From Flavobacterium sp. 90 (GTDB taxonomy: Bacteria > Bacteroidota > Bacteroidia > Flavobacteriales > Flavobacteriaceae), in NCBI RefSeq assembly GCF_004339525.1, contig NZ_SMGE01000001.1, positions 3,286,001-3,350,000 on the forward strand: DNA of 64,000 bases. The letters are read 5' to 3'. How positions within the stretch are numbered: the stretch's first letter is position 1; every line of letters begins with the position of its first letter. Shown one piece after another: positions 1-6,960 of the stretch. A program made the translations under genes and the position numbers. The notes below the pieces were generated by a model that was not told the origin of the DNA, made no database searches, and saw only the letters and a program-made list of their open reading frames with translations.

Positions 1-355
1 ATCCAGATTTCTTATAAGCATCAGTTTTTTTACTTTCTGTTTTATAATACAAAACTTCATTTTCTCTCAGTTTTGCAATGTTTTCTAGTTTTATATTATT
101 TAAAAAGCTAACAAGACAAGTGTCTGCTCTATGTTTTTTCTTATCAAAAACAAATCTTTCAGATTTTATCTTAAAATATATTTTTCCCTCTCTTTGAACT
201 TTTGCATCATTCTCTTTTGAGTTAAACAATATATATTTTATAGGCTTTAGGGATTTATTCCCTCCTTTATAAAAAGAATAGTAATCACTTTCTTTTGTTT
301 GTCCACTGAGGAAATTTACTAGGAGAAAAAACAGTATAGTTATATTTGTTTTCAT
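1..355 (-). CDS. Hypothetical exported protein, 3' end outside window
   Basis: An open frame starts at ATG 355-353 and runs without a stop to the left edge, giving at least 118 residues. It begins MKTNITILFFLLVNFLSGQ, a good signal peptide with the usual Bacteroidota end before Gln, so the product is probably exported. The rest is Lys- and Tyr-rich and I do not recognise a family. Only 2 bp separate it from the stop of the upstream lipoprotein gene (358-1764), so the two are almost certainly co-transcribed. Its full length cannot be known from this window. Confidence 0.7.
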   Translation of the reverse strand, partial: MKTNITILFFLLVNFLSGQTKESDYYSFYKGGNKSLKPIKYILFNSKENDAKVQREGKIYFKIKSERFVFDKKKHRADTCLVSFLNNIKLENIAKLRENEVLYYKTESKKTDAYKKSG

Positions 356-357
356 AA

Positions 358-1764
358 TTAGTTACAGTTTGAAGGTCCCTTGTATATATTTTGACTTATT
401 AAATTACTAATTGCCGTCTTTTGTGCAGTTGATAAATTAGCCCAAGCAACAGTAGTTTTTCCATCGCCTAAATTCCCTAAGCCAAACCAAGCAACAGATT
501 CATATGTCGAACGAGGAAGGCGATTATTGTCAAATTGTTGTATAATATCAGCAATGATACCTCGATAGTGAGTTGCCATCATATCATGATTCCAAGTAGC
601 ATGAAATCTATTGTAAAAATAATCCATCAAGCCCGGATAATTATCTTTCAAAGCATTTACATAGGCAGTTTGTTGCTGAGCAGTCATTGTCGCAGGATCC
701 AAACTTCCACTTTGTGCAGCTGATAACATTTTTCTAAACATCTCAGCATGAATAATTTCATGAGCGAACACTGTTGCACTTCCTAAATCGGATAGAGTTC
801 CTAGTTTAGTATTGTCATATTGAATTTCCGTTATATAATTTACAGGTGGTTTTGTGATGCCAAAAACATACGGATCTAGATTATTATTAATAGTCAATTT
901 CAAATGACTTACAGAAAAATCTCCATCAAACTTTTTTATTGCATTACTAAATAAAGAAGAAGCCATTAATCGTAAATATATACATTTAGCTTTTCCTGTT
1001 AGTTGATCGAATATTTTTTGATCTAAAAAACAATCCCCAAGTTTATAAACATATCCTGCTGGACAACCTTCCGAAGGATTAGGATTAGTGCTAGTTCCAC
1101 CTCCATAATCAGGTGCAGGTAAATACTGAGGGTCACTTCCGCCACTAGCATAACAACCTACTTCGTAAAGTGGTTCGAAATGTCCATCCTCATACCAATA
1201 GCCATAATAAACACATTGTATTTCATTTTCAGAGTATTTTGCTGTCAAAGAAGGTTCTAACTTTTTTCCTTTTTTAAATTCAATTTTAGTGCCAGCATTA
1301 GTAGCTAATTCTTGTACAAAAATTTTACCGTTAAAAGTATCTTTAATATTATAATAATTATAATTTTTATCTTGAATTTTATAATTCTCATCATTCGTTA
1401 AAATCTGAATATAAAAAAGTTTAAATCCATTTTGTTCATCTTTTATAAACATTAAACGATGGTGGTCATTATATTGATTGGCTTCTTTAGTTGTAGCACT
1501 TAAATTACTACTAAGATTAAAAGGCACTTCTATTATTTGTCCATCTTCACCTTCAGAAATAATTGCGTTTTGCCACTGCAAACTTCCTATATAATTTAAA
1601 ACCGTTGAGCTATAATCTTTTTGATGATTATCAAACCAAATTTTAGCCTCAGAAGAAGACTGAGCAACATTTTTCTGTCCGATTTCTTCAGTCGCACAAT
1701 TTGTCATTAATAACACAAGACTTAATAACAGTAAGCTTTTAAACATTTTTGTAATTCTTCTCAT
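358..1764 (-). CDS. Secreted lipoprotein with HExxH metallopeptidase motif
   Basis: 468 aa. The N-terminus has a basic start, a Leu-rich core and a lipobox ending at Cys23 (LMTNC), so a lipid-anchored envelope protein is expected. Residues 335-339 read HEIIH within a helix-like stretch, matching the HExxH zinc-metallopeptidase signature, and further His, Asp and Glu residues follow. A Gly/Ser/Pro-rich linker around 207-231 separates an N-terminal domain of unknown fold from the C-terminal candidate peptidase domain. Proteins of this layout are common as hypothetical lipoproteins in Flavobacteriia. Peptidase activity is inferred from the motif only. It lies just beyond the left copy of the 71-bp repeat, so it may itself be part of a cassette. 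Confidence 0.8.
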   Translation of the reverse strand: MRRITKMFKSLLLLSLVLLMTNCATEEIGQKNVAQSSSEAKIWFDNHQKDYSSTVLNYIGSLQWQNAIISEGEDGQIIEVPFNLSSNLSATTKEANQYNDHHRLMFIKDEQNGFKLFYIQILTNDENYKIQDKNYNYYNIKDTFNGKIFVQELATNAGTKIEFKKGKKLEPSLTAKYSENEIQCVYYGYWYEDGHFEPLYEVGCYASGGSDPQYLPAPDYGGGTSTNPNPSEGCPAGYVYKLGDCFLDQKIFDQLTGKAKCIYLRLMASSLFSNAIKKFDGDFSVSHLKLTINNNLDPYVFGITKPPVNYITEIQYDNTKLGTLSDLGSATVFAHEIIHAEMFRKMLSAAQSGSLDPATMTAQQQTAYVNALKDNYPGLMDYFYNRFHATWNHDMMATHYRGIIADIIQQFDNNRLPRSTYESVAWFGLGNLGDGKTTVAWANLSTAQKTAISNLISQNIYKGPSNCN

Positions 1765-1894
1765 AGTTAATTATTTTCTTACAGCTAAAGTAAAAATTAT
1801 TAATTGTAATCAAAGAAAAAACTTATAAAAACCACTCTGAATTAAAAACAAACCTATAGTCTTACGCGTGTTAAAAAAAAGACCTTCAATTTTT

Positions 1895-1965
1895 AATGTA
1901 GATTTTTATTAGATCCTGGAAAAAGATCCGGAACAGATCTGAGTAAAAAAAGTCTACATTTATTT
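1895..1965 (-). repeat. 71-bp direct repeat, copy A (putative recombination site)
   Basis: Matches 4944-5014 at 70 of 71 positions, in the same orientation (the one difference is a/t at 1911 versus 4960). The outer ends AATGTAGA and TCTACATT are inverted repeats, followed inward by pairing T and A runs, so one strand can fold into a long imperfect hairpin. The copy overlaps the last codon and stop of the gene at 1960-2274. Size, palindromy and gene-terminal position fit a folded recombination site comparable in layout to an integron attC. Site function is inferred. Confidence 0.75.
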
Positions 1966-2274
1966 AGTCTTTCTACGTTGATAATAACTTTTCTCTTCTT
2001 CCTTAGGTTCTGCTTTCAATTTCATTACATTTTCGTAATATTTGATAATAGCTTCTTCACTAAGAATTACTTTGTTTCTACTCAATGGGCATTCAAGCCC
2101 AAGAACATTTAAACCCCTCCTTATATCAAGGGCAAAACTCATTTCAAAGAAAATAAAATCTAGTTCACCTTTTTCGAACAAATACTTTATCGCTTTGTAT
2201 CTTTTGTCTCTTTCATCTAATTTCGATGCTGACAGTACATGATATTCTACCGCACTTTTTTCTTGCCATGTCAT
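1960..2274 (-). CDS. Hypothetical cytosolic protein ending inside repeat A
   Basis: 104 aa, no signal peptide or membrane segment, with a charged C-terminus (KEEEKSYYQRRKTK). I do not recognise a family. The final Lys codon and stop are supplied by the 71-bp repeat, exactly as in the recombinase gene at 5009-6220. This makes it the last gene of the unit lying between the two repeats. A start at 2274 is supported by an ATG after an AT-rich leader. The spacer upstream holds a copy of the cassette-associated motif at 2371-2397. Confidence 0.65.
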   Translation of the reverse strand: MTWQEKSAVEYHVLSASKLDERDKRYKAIKYLFEKGELDFIFFEMSFALDIRRGLNVLGLECPLSRNKVILSEEAIIKYYENVMKLKAEPKEEEKSYYQRRKTK

Positions 2275-2370
2275 AATACTTCATTTTTAGAAGTACAAAG
2301 GTAAAACGTATCATGGCATTGTGTTGTCCCAAATTATAACAGATTGTGTTTAGAGTAATCCTATTGCTCA

Positions 2371-2397
2371 TCTGTTGTAATAGCTGTTATGCGTTCT
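2371..2397 (-). repeat. Short intergenic motif TAGCTGTT, copy 1
   Basis: The stretch TCTGTTGTAATAGCTGTT (plus strand) matches TCCGTTGTACTAGCTGTT at 3721-3738 at 16 of 18 positions. Both lie just downstream of a gene stop on the minus strand. Looser relatives occur at 2833-2852 and 3563-3585. It looks like a boundary motif between accessory genes; its function is unknown. Confidence 0.5.
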
Positions 2398-2405
2398 ACA
2401 ATTTT

Positions 2406-2801
2406 TTATTTAATTGGTAAAACGGCTCTTGCTTCATTTTCGATCGACCATTGAACTTGCCATGTATCTCCATCAACTTGGTCAAGTAAGACAAAATTAT
2501 AAATATTAGCCGTTGGATATAGCGTAAACCTACCGTTCATTTCCATTTCATTTAACACTAGGGGAGTTGTGTTTAATTCCGTTACCATTCTATTTCCTTT
2601 TAAACTAAATTGAACTTGCCACATTTTTCCGTTACGTGTGTTCAACTTTATAAATGTCCATGTATTTTGTGTCGGAAAAAGTTCATAAACATCAGTTAAG
2701 TCACTTTGTTTTCTCTGAGTATTATCTTTTTTGGGTTCATTTTGTCCGACCACAGTTGTTACTGTTAATATAAAGATTAATAAGGGTACAATCTTCTTCA
2801 T
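2406..2801 (-). CDS. Small exported protein with two WQVQ-type repeats
   Basis: 131 aa with a clear signal peptide (MKKIVPLLIFILTVTTVVGQ). The mature part is two copies of a roughly 40-residue module: YELFPTQNTWTFIKL...MWQVQFS, then FTLYPTANIYNFVLL...TWQVQWS. Modules of this kind are familiar from small Bacteroidota exported proteins without an assigned function. The internal duplication suggests a compact beta structure, though this is inferred. It lies inside the repeat-bounded unit, between two unrelated genes, with separate spacers on both sides, which fits a single-gene cassette. No catalytic residues are evident. Confidence 0.7.
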   Translation of the reverse strand: MKKIVPLLIFILTVTTVVGQNEPKKDNTQRKQSDLTDVYELFPTQNTWTFIKLNTRNGKMWQVQFSLKGNRMVTELNTTPLVLNEMEMNGRFTLYPTANIYNFVLLDQVDGDTWQVQWSIENEARAVLPIK

Positions 2802-2855
2802 ACTTTTAATATTTAGAGTTTCTTTTCTTCTACCATTAACTGCTGTGCTGACTTA

Positions 2856-3530
2856 TTAATTAAATCCAAATTCGATAAATTTAGATCCTATTTCATTTAT
2901 ACTATAGATTAGTCTTGGTTGAATATCATCTACTTTTCCACCAACTCTGATTTGCATTTGTTTCTCCCTTTTTATATCAGAAATTGATTGTTTTATAAGT
3001 CCTATTTGATGTAAGTTTGATTTAACATCATTATCTATCCTTTCAAGATAGTAATTATTTTCCAATAACTTTAAGTCTTCTATATACGCATTATCAATAA
3101 TGTGAGTTAGTCTAATAAAATCTTTATATTCCAATTTTCCAATAATTGTTTTTTTAAATAGTCTTCCTATAAAGGTTGCTTTTTCATCATCGTTTAACCT
3201 ATTTAGTGTTATAAGTAGCTTTTCTCCAGCATTATTTGTTTCCTTTCTAGATTCCAATTCATTTATAAACTTTTCTCGGTCATTTAACTCAATATCCTTT
3301 AATTCAAACAGAAATTTAAGCAGTTTTTTGATAAAAAAAGATTCTGTTATCTTTTGGTATAAGCTATAACCCTTAAAACCTATTCCGAATATAGGAATAT
3401 CCTTTAAAACTCCTGATTCTATAATTAAATCTAGACTAGTTTCAAAAAGTTCAGGTGTTAATTCAGTTATTGCTTCTGATTTAACAGATTTAAAAATATC
3501 AACTTTATTTTTTTCTTCTTTATCTCTCAT
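2856..3530 (-). CDS. Hypothetical protein of a family without known function
   Basis: 224 aa with the start chosen here. An upstream ATG at 3587 would add 19 residues, but that stretch is read from the repeated intergenic motif and is unlikely to be coding. The ATG at 3530 is followed by a normal charged N-terminus (MRDKEEKNKVD). A Gly/Ile-rich segment (DIPIFGIGFKGYSLYQ) precedes a Phe/Lys/Leu-rich helix, then a long charged helical region. I recall similar single-gene accessory proteins in diverse bacteria but no function. It ends 54 bp before the next gene and lies within the repeat-bounded unit. Confidence 0.65.
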   Translation of the reverse strand: MRDKEEKNKVDIFKSVKSEAITELTPELFETSLDLIIESGVLKDIPIFGIGFKGYSLYQKITESFFIKKLLKFLFELKDIELNDREKFINELESRKETNNAGEKLLITLNRLNDDEKATFIGRLFKKTIIGKLEYKDFIRLTHIIDNAYIEDLKLLENNYYLERIDNDVKSNLHQIGLIKQSISDIKREKQMQIRVGGKVDDIQPRLIYSINEIGSKFIEFGFN

Positions 3531-3561
3531 TTTTGGAGCTTGCAGGTAACGTTCCTCGGCT

Positions 3562-3743
3562 TGGTGCAGTAGCTGCTGCGTGAACATTTATTTTTTTTAC
3601 TAAGATAAGATTTTTCAGCGGAAAATCGAACAGCGGGTTTAGGACTAAATTAAGTCCATTCTTCGGATTTGCCAAGTCATTCAAAATACAAAAAAAACTT
3701 TCTATTGAAGCAATTGCCCAAATCCGTTGTACTAGCTGTTGGC
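3562..3743 (-). other. Intergenic cassette-boundary segment
   Basis: On the minus strand this spacer begins with GCCAACAGCTAGTACAACGG just after the stop of the gene at 3756-4589. It ends with CACGCAGCAGCTACTGCACC just before the gene at 2856-3530. Both ends carry the AGCAGCTA/ACAGCTA core. Two short frames cross it (3520-3747 and the 5' extension of the next gene), but neither looks like a protein. It resembles a non-coding boundary or recombination remnant between two accessory genes. Confidence 0.45.
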
Positions 3744-3755
3744 ACATCGTCTTTT

Positions 3756-4589
3756 TTAATTTGATGAGATGAAAGTTTCTCCGTTAAATTCATTCATCTG
3801 CCCTTTTATAAATTTATCTTCGATTATTTCTTTCAATTCTTTTGTACAGTTTTCTGAATAAACTGGATAAACTGTTCCTTTAAAATTAATGTTATCTCCG
3901 TTAATTTCTGTCCACTCTATTAAACATAAAATCACTCCAAAATTCATCTCTTTTTTCATTATTTCTTTTACCTCATTTAAAGACATAGAAACAGGAATAT
4001 TTTTTTCAAATGTTTGATATGTAGCTTCTGATATGTCAATTATTAATGCACAGTTTGGATTCGCATACTTTTTTGCATTTTTATTTCTAAATGTATTCAG
4101 TAATTTATTTCCTGGATTTATTTCATTTGTTGCTTCTGAAAATCTGATTGAAGTAATTTCAAATCCGGAGTTATTTACAATAAAATCCGGTTCTTTTAAA
4201 TTCGCATCACCAAATTTAAAATCTAAATTCGCATTTCTGCAAGTTTCTATGAAATGTGCACATTCCTTAATTTCAAAAATGTGTCCGTGAATTGAAATGT
4301 TTTTATTGTTTACAATTCTTTTAAGATATGTTTTGTAAATATTCTCGTTGTAGTTTTTTATGTCCATTAATGCTAACCCAAGAATTCTTAAATGATGTTT
4401 TTTAATTTCTTTTTCTTTTTCAGAAAAATCACTTATTGAACTGATTTTTTTTGATATAGGGTGCGATAAATCTGTTAAATCTATTCCCAATTCATTTTTA
4501 TAATATTCAATAATATACTTCATTTCTATTTTGGGTTTTTCGGTGAAAATTTCTGCCAACTTATTTATATATACTTCAAAATCACACAT
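3756..4589 (-). CDS. Hypothetical protein, possible PD-(D/E)XK nuclease fold
   Basis: 277 aa, no signal peptide. The first 90 residues are helical and charged. From about residue 100 the order is GHIFEIKECAHFIE, then a segment with EPDF, then GFEITSIRF. An early Glu, a PD pair and an E-x-T/K strand in this order are what degenerate PD-(D/E)XK nuclease cores look like, although Lys is replaced by Thr in the last motif. The fold call is therefore tentative. It is the first gene after the recombinase and repeat B, the most recent slot if the unit behaves like an integron cassette array. A role in defence is possible but only inferred. Confidence 0.6.
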   Translation of the reverse strand: MCDFEVYINKLAEIFTEKPKIEMKYIIEYYKNELGIDLTDLSHPISKKISSISDFSEKEKEIKKHHLRILGLALMDIKNYNENIYKTYLKRIVNNKNISIHGHIFEIKECAHFIETCRNANLDFKFGDANLKEPDFIVNNSGFEITSIRFSEATNEINPGNKLLNTFRNKNAKKYANPNCALIIDISEATYQTFEKNIPVSMSLNEVKEIMKKEMNFGVILCLIEWTEINGDNINFKGTVYPVYSENCTKELKEIIEDKFIKGQMNEFNGETFISSN

Positions 4590-4943
4590 ATCGATCTTGA
4601 TTTGGCTAGCTTTGTGTGATTGATAGCCACATATTCTTTTTCTTTCAAATGTATAATTTTTCTTTTTTCAAATTTTGGAAACCTATTTAACGCATGGTTT
4701 TCAAAAACAAAAATACACAATAATCTACAAAGCAGACTTTTAACAAAATGTATTTCCAAGTTTCCTAAAGAAACCGTGTTTTTTGGTGTCACTCATTAAA
4801 ACATCAAAATGAAACGTTTGCTGATTGAATTGTTACGTCACAATCCTTATTTCTTGGGGTGTCTAATTCCGTTGTTTTTAGATTTGCAGAAAGGAAGCTT
4901 GTCAAAAAAAAAATCCACATTGTATTTGATTAGTAACTAATTA
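4590..4943. other. Leader region between repeat B and the first accessory gene
   Basis: No convincing gene. A minus-strand frame (4565-4792) overlaps the start of the next gene and has no recognisable features. A plus-strand 43-codon frame (4809-4940) begins MKRLLIELLRHN and stops 3 bp before repeat B; it may be chance or a gene remnant. If repeat B is a cassette insertion site, this stretch is the 5' leader of the inserted unit. Confidence 0.4.
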
Positions 4944-5014
4944 AATGTAGATTTTTATTTGATCCTGGAAAAAGATCCGGAACAGATCTGAGTAAAAAAA
5001 GTCTACATTTATTT
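4944..5014 (-). repeat. 71-bp direct repeat, copy B (at recombinase 3' end)
   Basis: Second copy of the repeat at 1895-1965, with one difference. It supplies the final Lys codon and stop of the tyrosine recombinase gene at 5009-6220. It contains the same outer AATGTAGA/TCTACATT inverted ends and internal CAGATCTG and TCCGGA palindromes. Because it touches the recombinase gene it is the natural candidate for the primary (attI-like) site of the system. Confidence 0.75.
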
Positions 5015-6220
5015 TATGTGTTGAGAGTAATCTTCGGGCATAACAGCATCTATATCACGTAAGTATTTTTCTAAAGCGCTCATTGTTGTATGACCAGTAA
5101 TAAGCATTAGTTTACTTTTTGCTTCATTTGGGGTGCTATTTTTAACCAGTTCTTTATATAATTTGGTTATGAAAGTATGTCTAAAACTGTAAAGACCGTA
5201 ATCTTTTCCTAGTTTCAGACTAGTTTTTACTTTCTTAAAGCGATCTCCAAAATAGCCACGTTTATCGGTTTCGTTTGTTGTCCACTCATGACCTATACCT
5301 TTTGGTGTGAATAAGTAACTTTCAGGTTCTAATTTTTCAAGGTTTGGTATTTCATTAAGTAGTATTTCAGGTATTAACTTTGTCTTTACCGCTTTGTTTT
5401 TGGCACGAACATAAATTAGTTTGTCTTTTATGTTAATGTCGCTAATGCGTAAGCGAACCACTTCTATAGGACGTAAATGATTATAAGAAATAAACTGTAT
5501 AAATAGGAGAAGAAGAGTATCATGTTTTAGAAGATAATTCAAGATGTCGTTTTCTTGATCACTGCTAAAAGTTTTATTTCTTTCAGGGGTAGACTTTAAA
5601 ACATTGATCTTTGGTATAAAATTATCTTCAATAATCTCGTTTGCTTCAAGTGTTTTAAAAAACATTGATAAGTTTGATCTAGTATTGTTTCTGTTTTTTG
5701 GACTAGTGCTGGCTAATACAGAATTTAGATAATTTACGACAGTTTTTTTATTTACTGATGTAATATATCTATTTTCGAATCCATTTGCCAAAAGCCACTT
5801 TTCAAATGATTTTAGTCGAACTCTAAAATCTCTGTAGCTATTTTCTTTTAAGGTGTTTTTATTTAATTCAAGTGCAAAAGTAACAGCATCTGGAATATTA
5901 TAATTTTTCGATTGATCTACTGGATTAGAATCTTCAAAAGGATTATAGCCATTTACAAGAATTGTTTCAACGGCATCACGAAGAATTTTTATGGCTTCTT
6001 TACGTTCTTTGAGAGTTTTGAACTGATTTACGCCTGCGTAGACATGAGTTTGACGTTCTAATTTTCCTGTTGCGGGATTTCTAAAGGAGAAATAAACATA
6101 CCAACGTTTTGATAAATCGCCATCTGCATTATAAATACTAGGTGTTGAATATTGCTTTTTGTAACTCAAAACGTGTGCGCTTTCGTGTTCTTTAGATAAG
6201 AGTTCGTGAATTTTAGGCAT
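5009..6220 (-). CDS. Tyrosine site-specific recombinase (integrase)
   Basis: 403 aa. Residues 1-100 look like an arm-type DNA-binding region, 105-200 a SAM-like core-binding domain, and 220-400 the catalytic domain. Catalytic residues visible are Arg250 (HLRPIE), Arg347, His377 (TGH) and the nucleophile Tyr386 (EKYLRDID). A Lys around 274-276 fits the beta-hairpin Lys. The first position of the HxxR box is Tyr344 (YSFRH) rather than His, a variation tolerated in some family members. The gene starts directly after the T-run of the tRNA terminator and ends inside a 71-bp repeat. It resembles genomic-island integrases of Flavobacteriia, not IntI. Its likely substrate is the flanking repeat pair, which is inferred from position. 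Confidence 0.93.
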   Translation of the reverse strand: MPKIHELLSKEHESAHVLSYKKQYSTPSIYNADGDLSKRWYVYFSFRNPATGKLERQTHVYAGVNQFKTLKERKEAIKILRDAVETILVNGYNPFEDSNPVDQSKNYNIPDAVTFALELNKNTLKENSYRDFRVRLKSFEKWLLANGFENRYITSVNKKTVVNYLNSVLASTSPKNRNNTRSNLSMFFKTLEANEIIEDNFIPKINVLKSTPERNKTFSSDQENDILNYLLKHDTLLLLFIQFISYNHLRPIEVVRLRISDINIKDKLIYVRAKNKAVKTKLIPEILLNEIPNLEKLEPESYLFTPKGIGHEWTTNETDKRGYFGDRFKKVKTSLKLGKDYGLYSFRHTFITKLYKELVKNSTPNEAKSKLMLITGHTTMSALEKYLRDIDAVMPEDYSQHIK

Positions 6221-6254
6221 AAAAAAACGGTTTTAAATCACTCTAAAACCGTTT
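6221..6254 (-). terminator. Terminator of the tRNA, abutting integrase start
   Basis: AAACGGTTTTA (6225-6235) pairs with TAAAACCGTTT (6244-6254), giving an 11-bp stem with an 8-nt loop. On the minus strand it is followed by seven T, and the next base is the A of the integrase ATG. No room remains for a leader, so integrase transcription must read through or start inside this hairpin. Confidence 0.8.
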
Positions 6255-6286
6255 AACTTGTTGTTTTTAAAAAACTTAACATTTTG

Positions 6287-6360
6287 TAGCGAGGACGGGA
6301 GTTGAACCCGTGACCTCAGGGTTATGAATCCTGCGCTCTAACCAACTGAGCTACCTCGCC
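6287..6360 (-). tRNA. tRNA with CAU anticodon, probably elongator tRNA-Met
   Basis: 74 nt without encoded CCA. The acceptor GGCGAGG pairs with CCTCGCT, the D arm is GCTC/GAGC, the anticodon loop is TTCATAA with anticodon CAT, and the T arm is ACGGG-TTCAACT-CCCGT. It lacks the initiator hallmarks. CAU could also be the lysidine-modified tRNA-Ile2; Met is favoured from overall resemblance to Bacteroidota elongator Met tRNAs. It marks the right border of the accessory island. Confidence 0.88.
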
Positions 6361-6513
6361 AAGATTGCAAGTGAACCGTGTTCCTCATTGCGGGTGCAAA
6401 GATAGAAATAATATTAATTGTTGCAAGAATAAAATGAAGAAAAAAAAATATTTTTAAAAATGCATTGTTTTTGGACATATATTCTTATATTTCGAAAAAA
6501 TTAAAAGTAGCAC

Positions 6514-6906
6514 ATGGATCCAAAAATACGTTACGAAATCGAGTTTCCTATAAATTCTTCGCCGCAATTATTATATCAGTATATATCAACGCCGTCAGGT
6601 TTGTCAGAATGGTTTGCAGACAATGTAAATTCAAGAGGCGAATTCTTCACTTTCATTTGGAATGACTCGCAGGAAAAAGCGCGTTTGGCTTCTAAGAAAA
6701 CCGGTGAAAAAGTAAAATTCAAATGGGTTGACGAAAGCAGCAAGGATACGGAGTACTTTTTTGAATTGCATATTTTAGTTGATGAATTGACTAAAGATGT
6801 ATCATTAATGGTTGTCGATTTTGCCGAAAAAGAAGAAGTAGGAGAAGCTAAACAATTGTGGGAGAATCAGATCTCAGACCTGAAACATCTTATAGGATCT
6901 GTTTAG
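6514..6906 (+). CDS. START-like (SRPBCC) domain protein
   Basis: 130 aa. The pattern IEFPINSSPQLLYQYISTPSGLSEWFADNV is the opening strand-helix of the AHSA1/START-like fold seen in conserved single-domain Flavobacteriia proteins. A central beta region (FTFIWND, KFKWVD) and a C-terminal helix (LWENQISDLKHLI) complete the helix-grip shape. Such proteins bind small hydrophobic ligands or act as chaperone cofactors; the ligand here is unknown. The ATG at 6514 was preferred over a longer frame in another phase. It is followed by a terminator-like hairpin and the aminotransferase gene on the same strand. Confidence 0.8.
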   Translation: MDPKIRYEIEFPINSSPQLLYQYISTPSGLSEWFADNVNSRGEFFTFIWNDSQEKARLASKKTGEKVKFKWVDESSKDTEYFFELHILVDELTKDVSLMVVDFAEKEEVGEAKQLWENQISDLKHLIGSV

Positions 6907-6934
6907 TGAATTTCTATTTTAAACCTTATATTTG

Positions 6935-6960
6935 CCCTGAACAAAATTCAGGGTTTTTTT
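6935..6960 (+). terminator. Hairpin with T-run ending at the next start codon
   Basis: CCCTGAA (6935-6941) pairs with TTCAGGG (6947-6953), followed by T7 (6954-6960). The ATG of the aminotransferase begins at 6961. A TATATTTG box lies at 6927-6934, so transcripts starting there would carry the hairpin as their whole leader. Confidence 0.7.

Noticed and set aside
3520..3747. 75-residue minus-strand frame
   Set aside because: It covers the intergenic boundary motif and overlaps the start of the 2856-3530 gene.
4809..4940. 43-residue plus-strand frame MKRLLIELLRHN
   Set aside because: Opposite to all island genes, no family signal, could be chance; listed only as a note in the leader region.
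4944..5014. Classical integron attC with GTTRRRY core
   Set aside because: The consensus core is absent and the recombinase shows no IntI-specific features that I can see; only the layout is similar.
6287..6360. tRNA-Ile2 (lysidine-modified CAU)
   Set aside because: Cannot be excluded from sequence alone, but overall resemblance favours elongator tRNA-Met.
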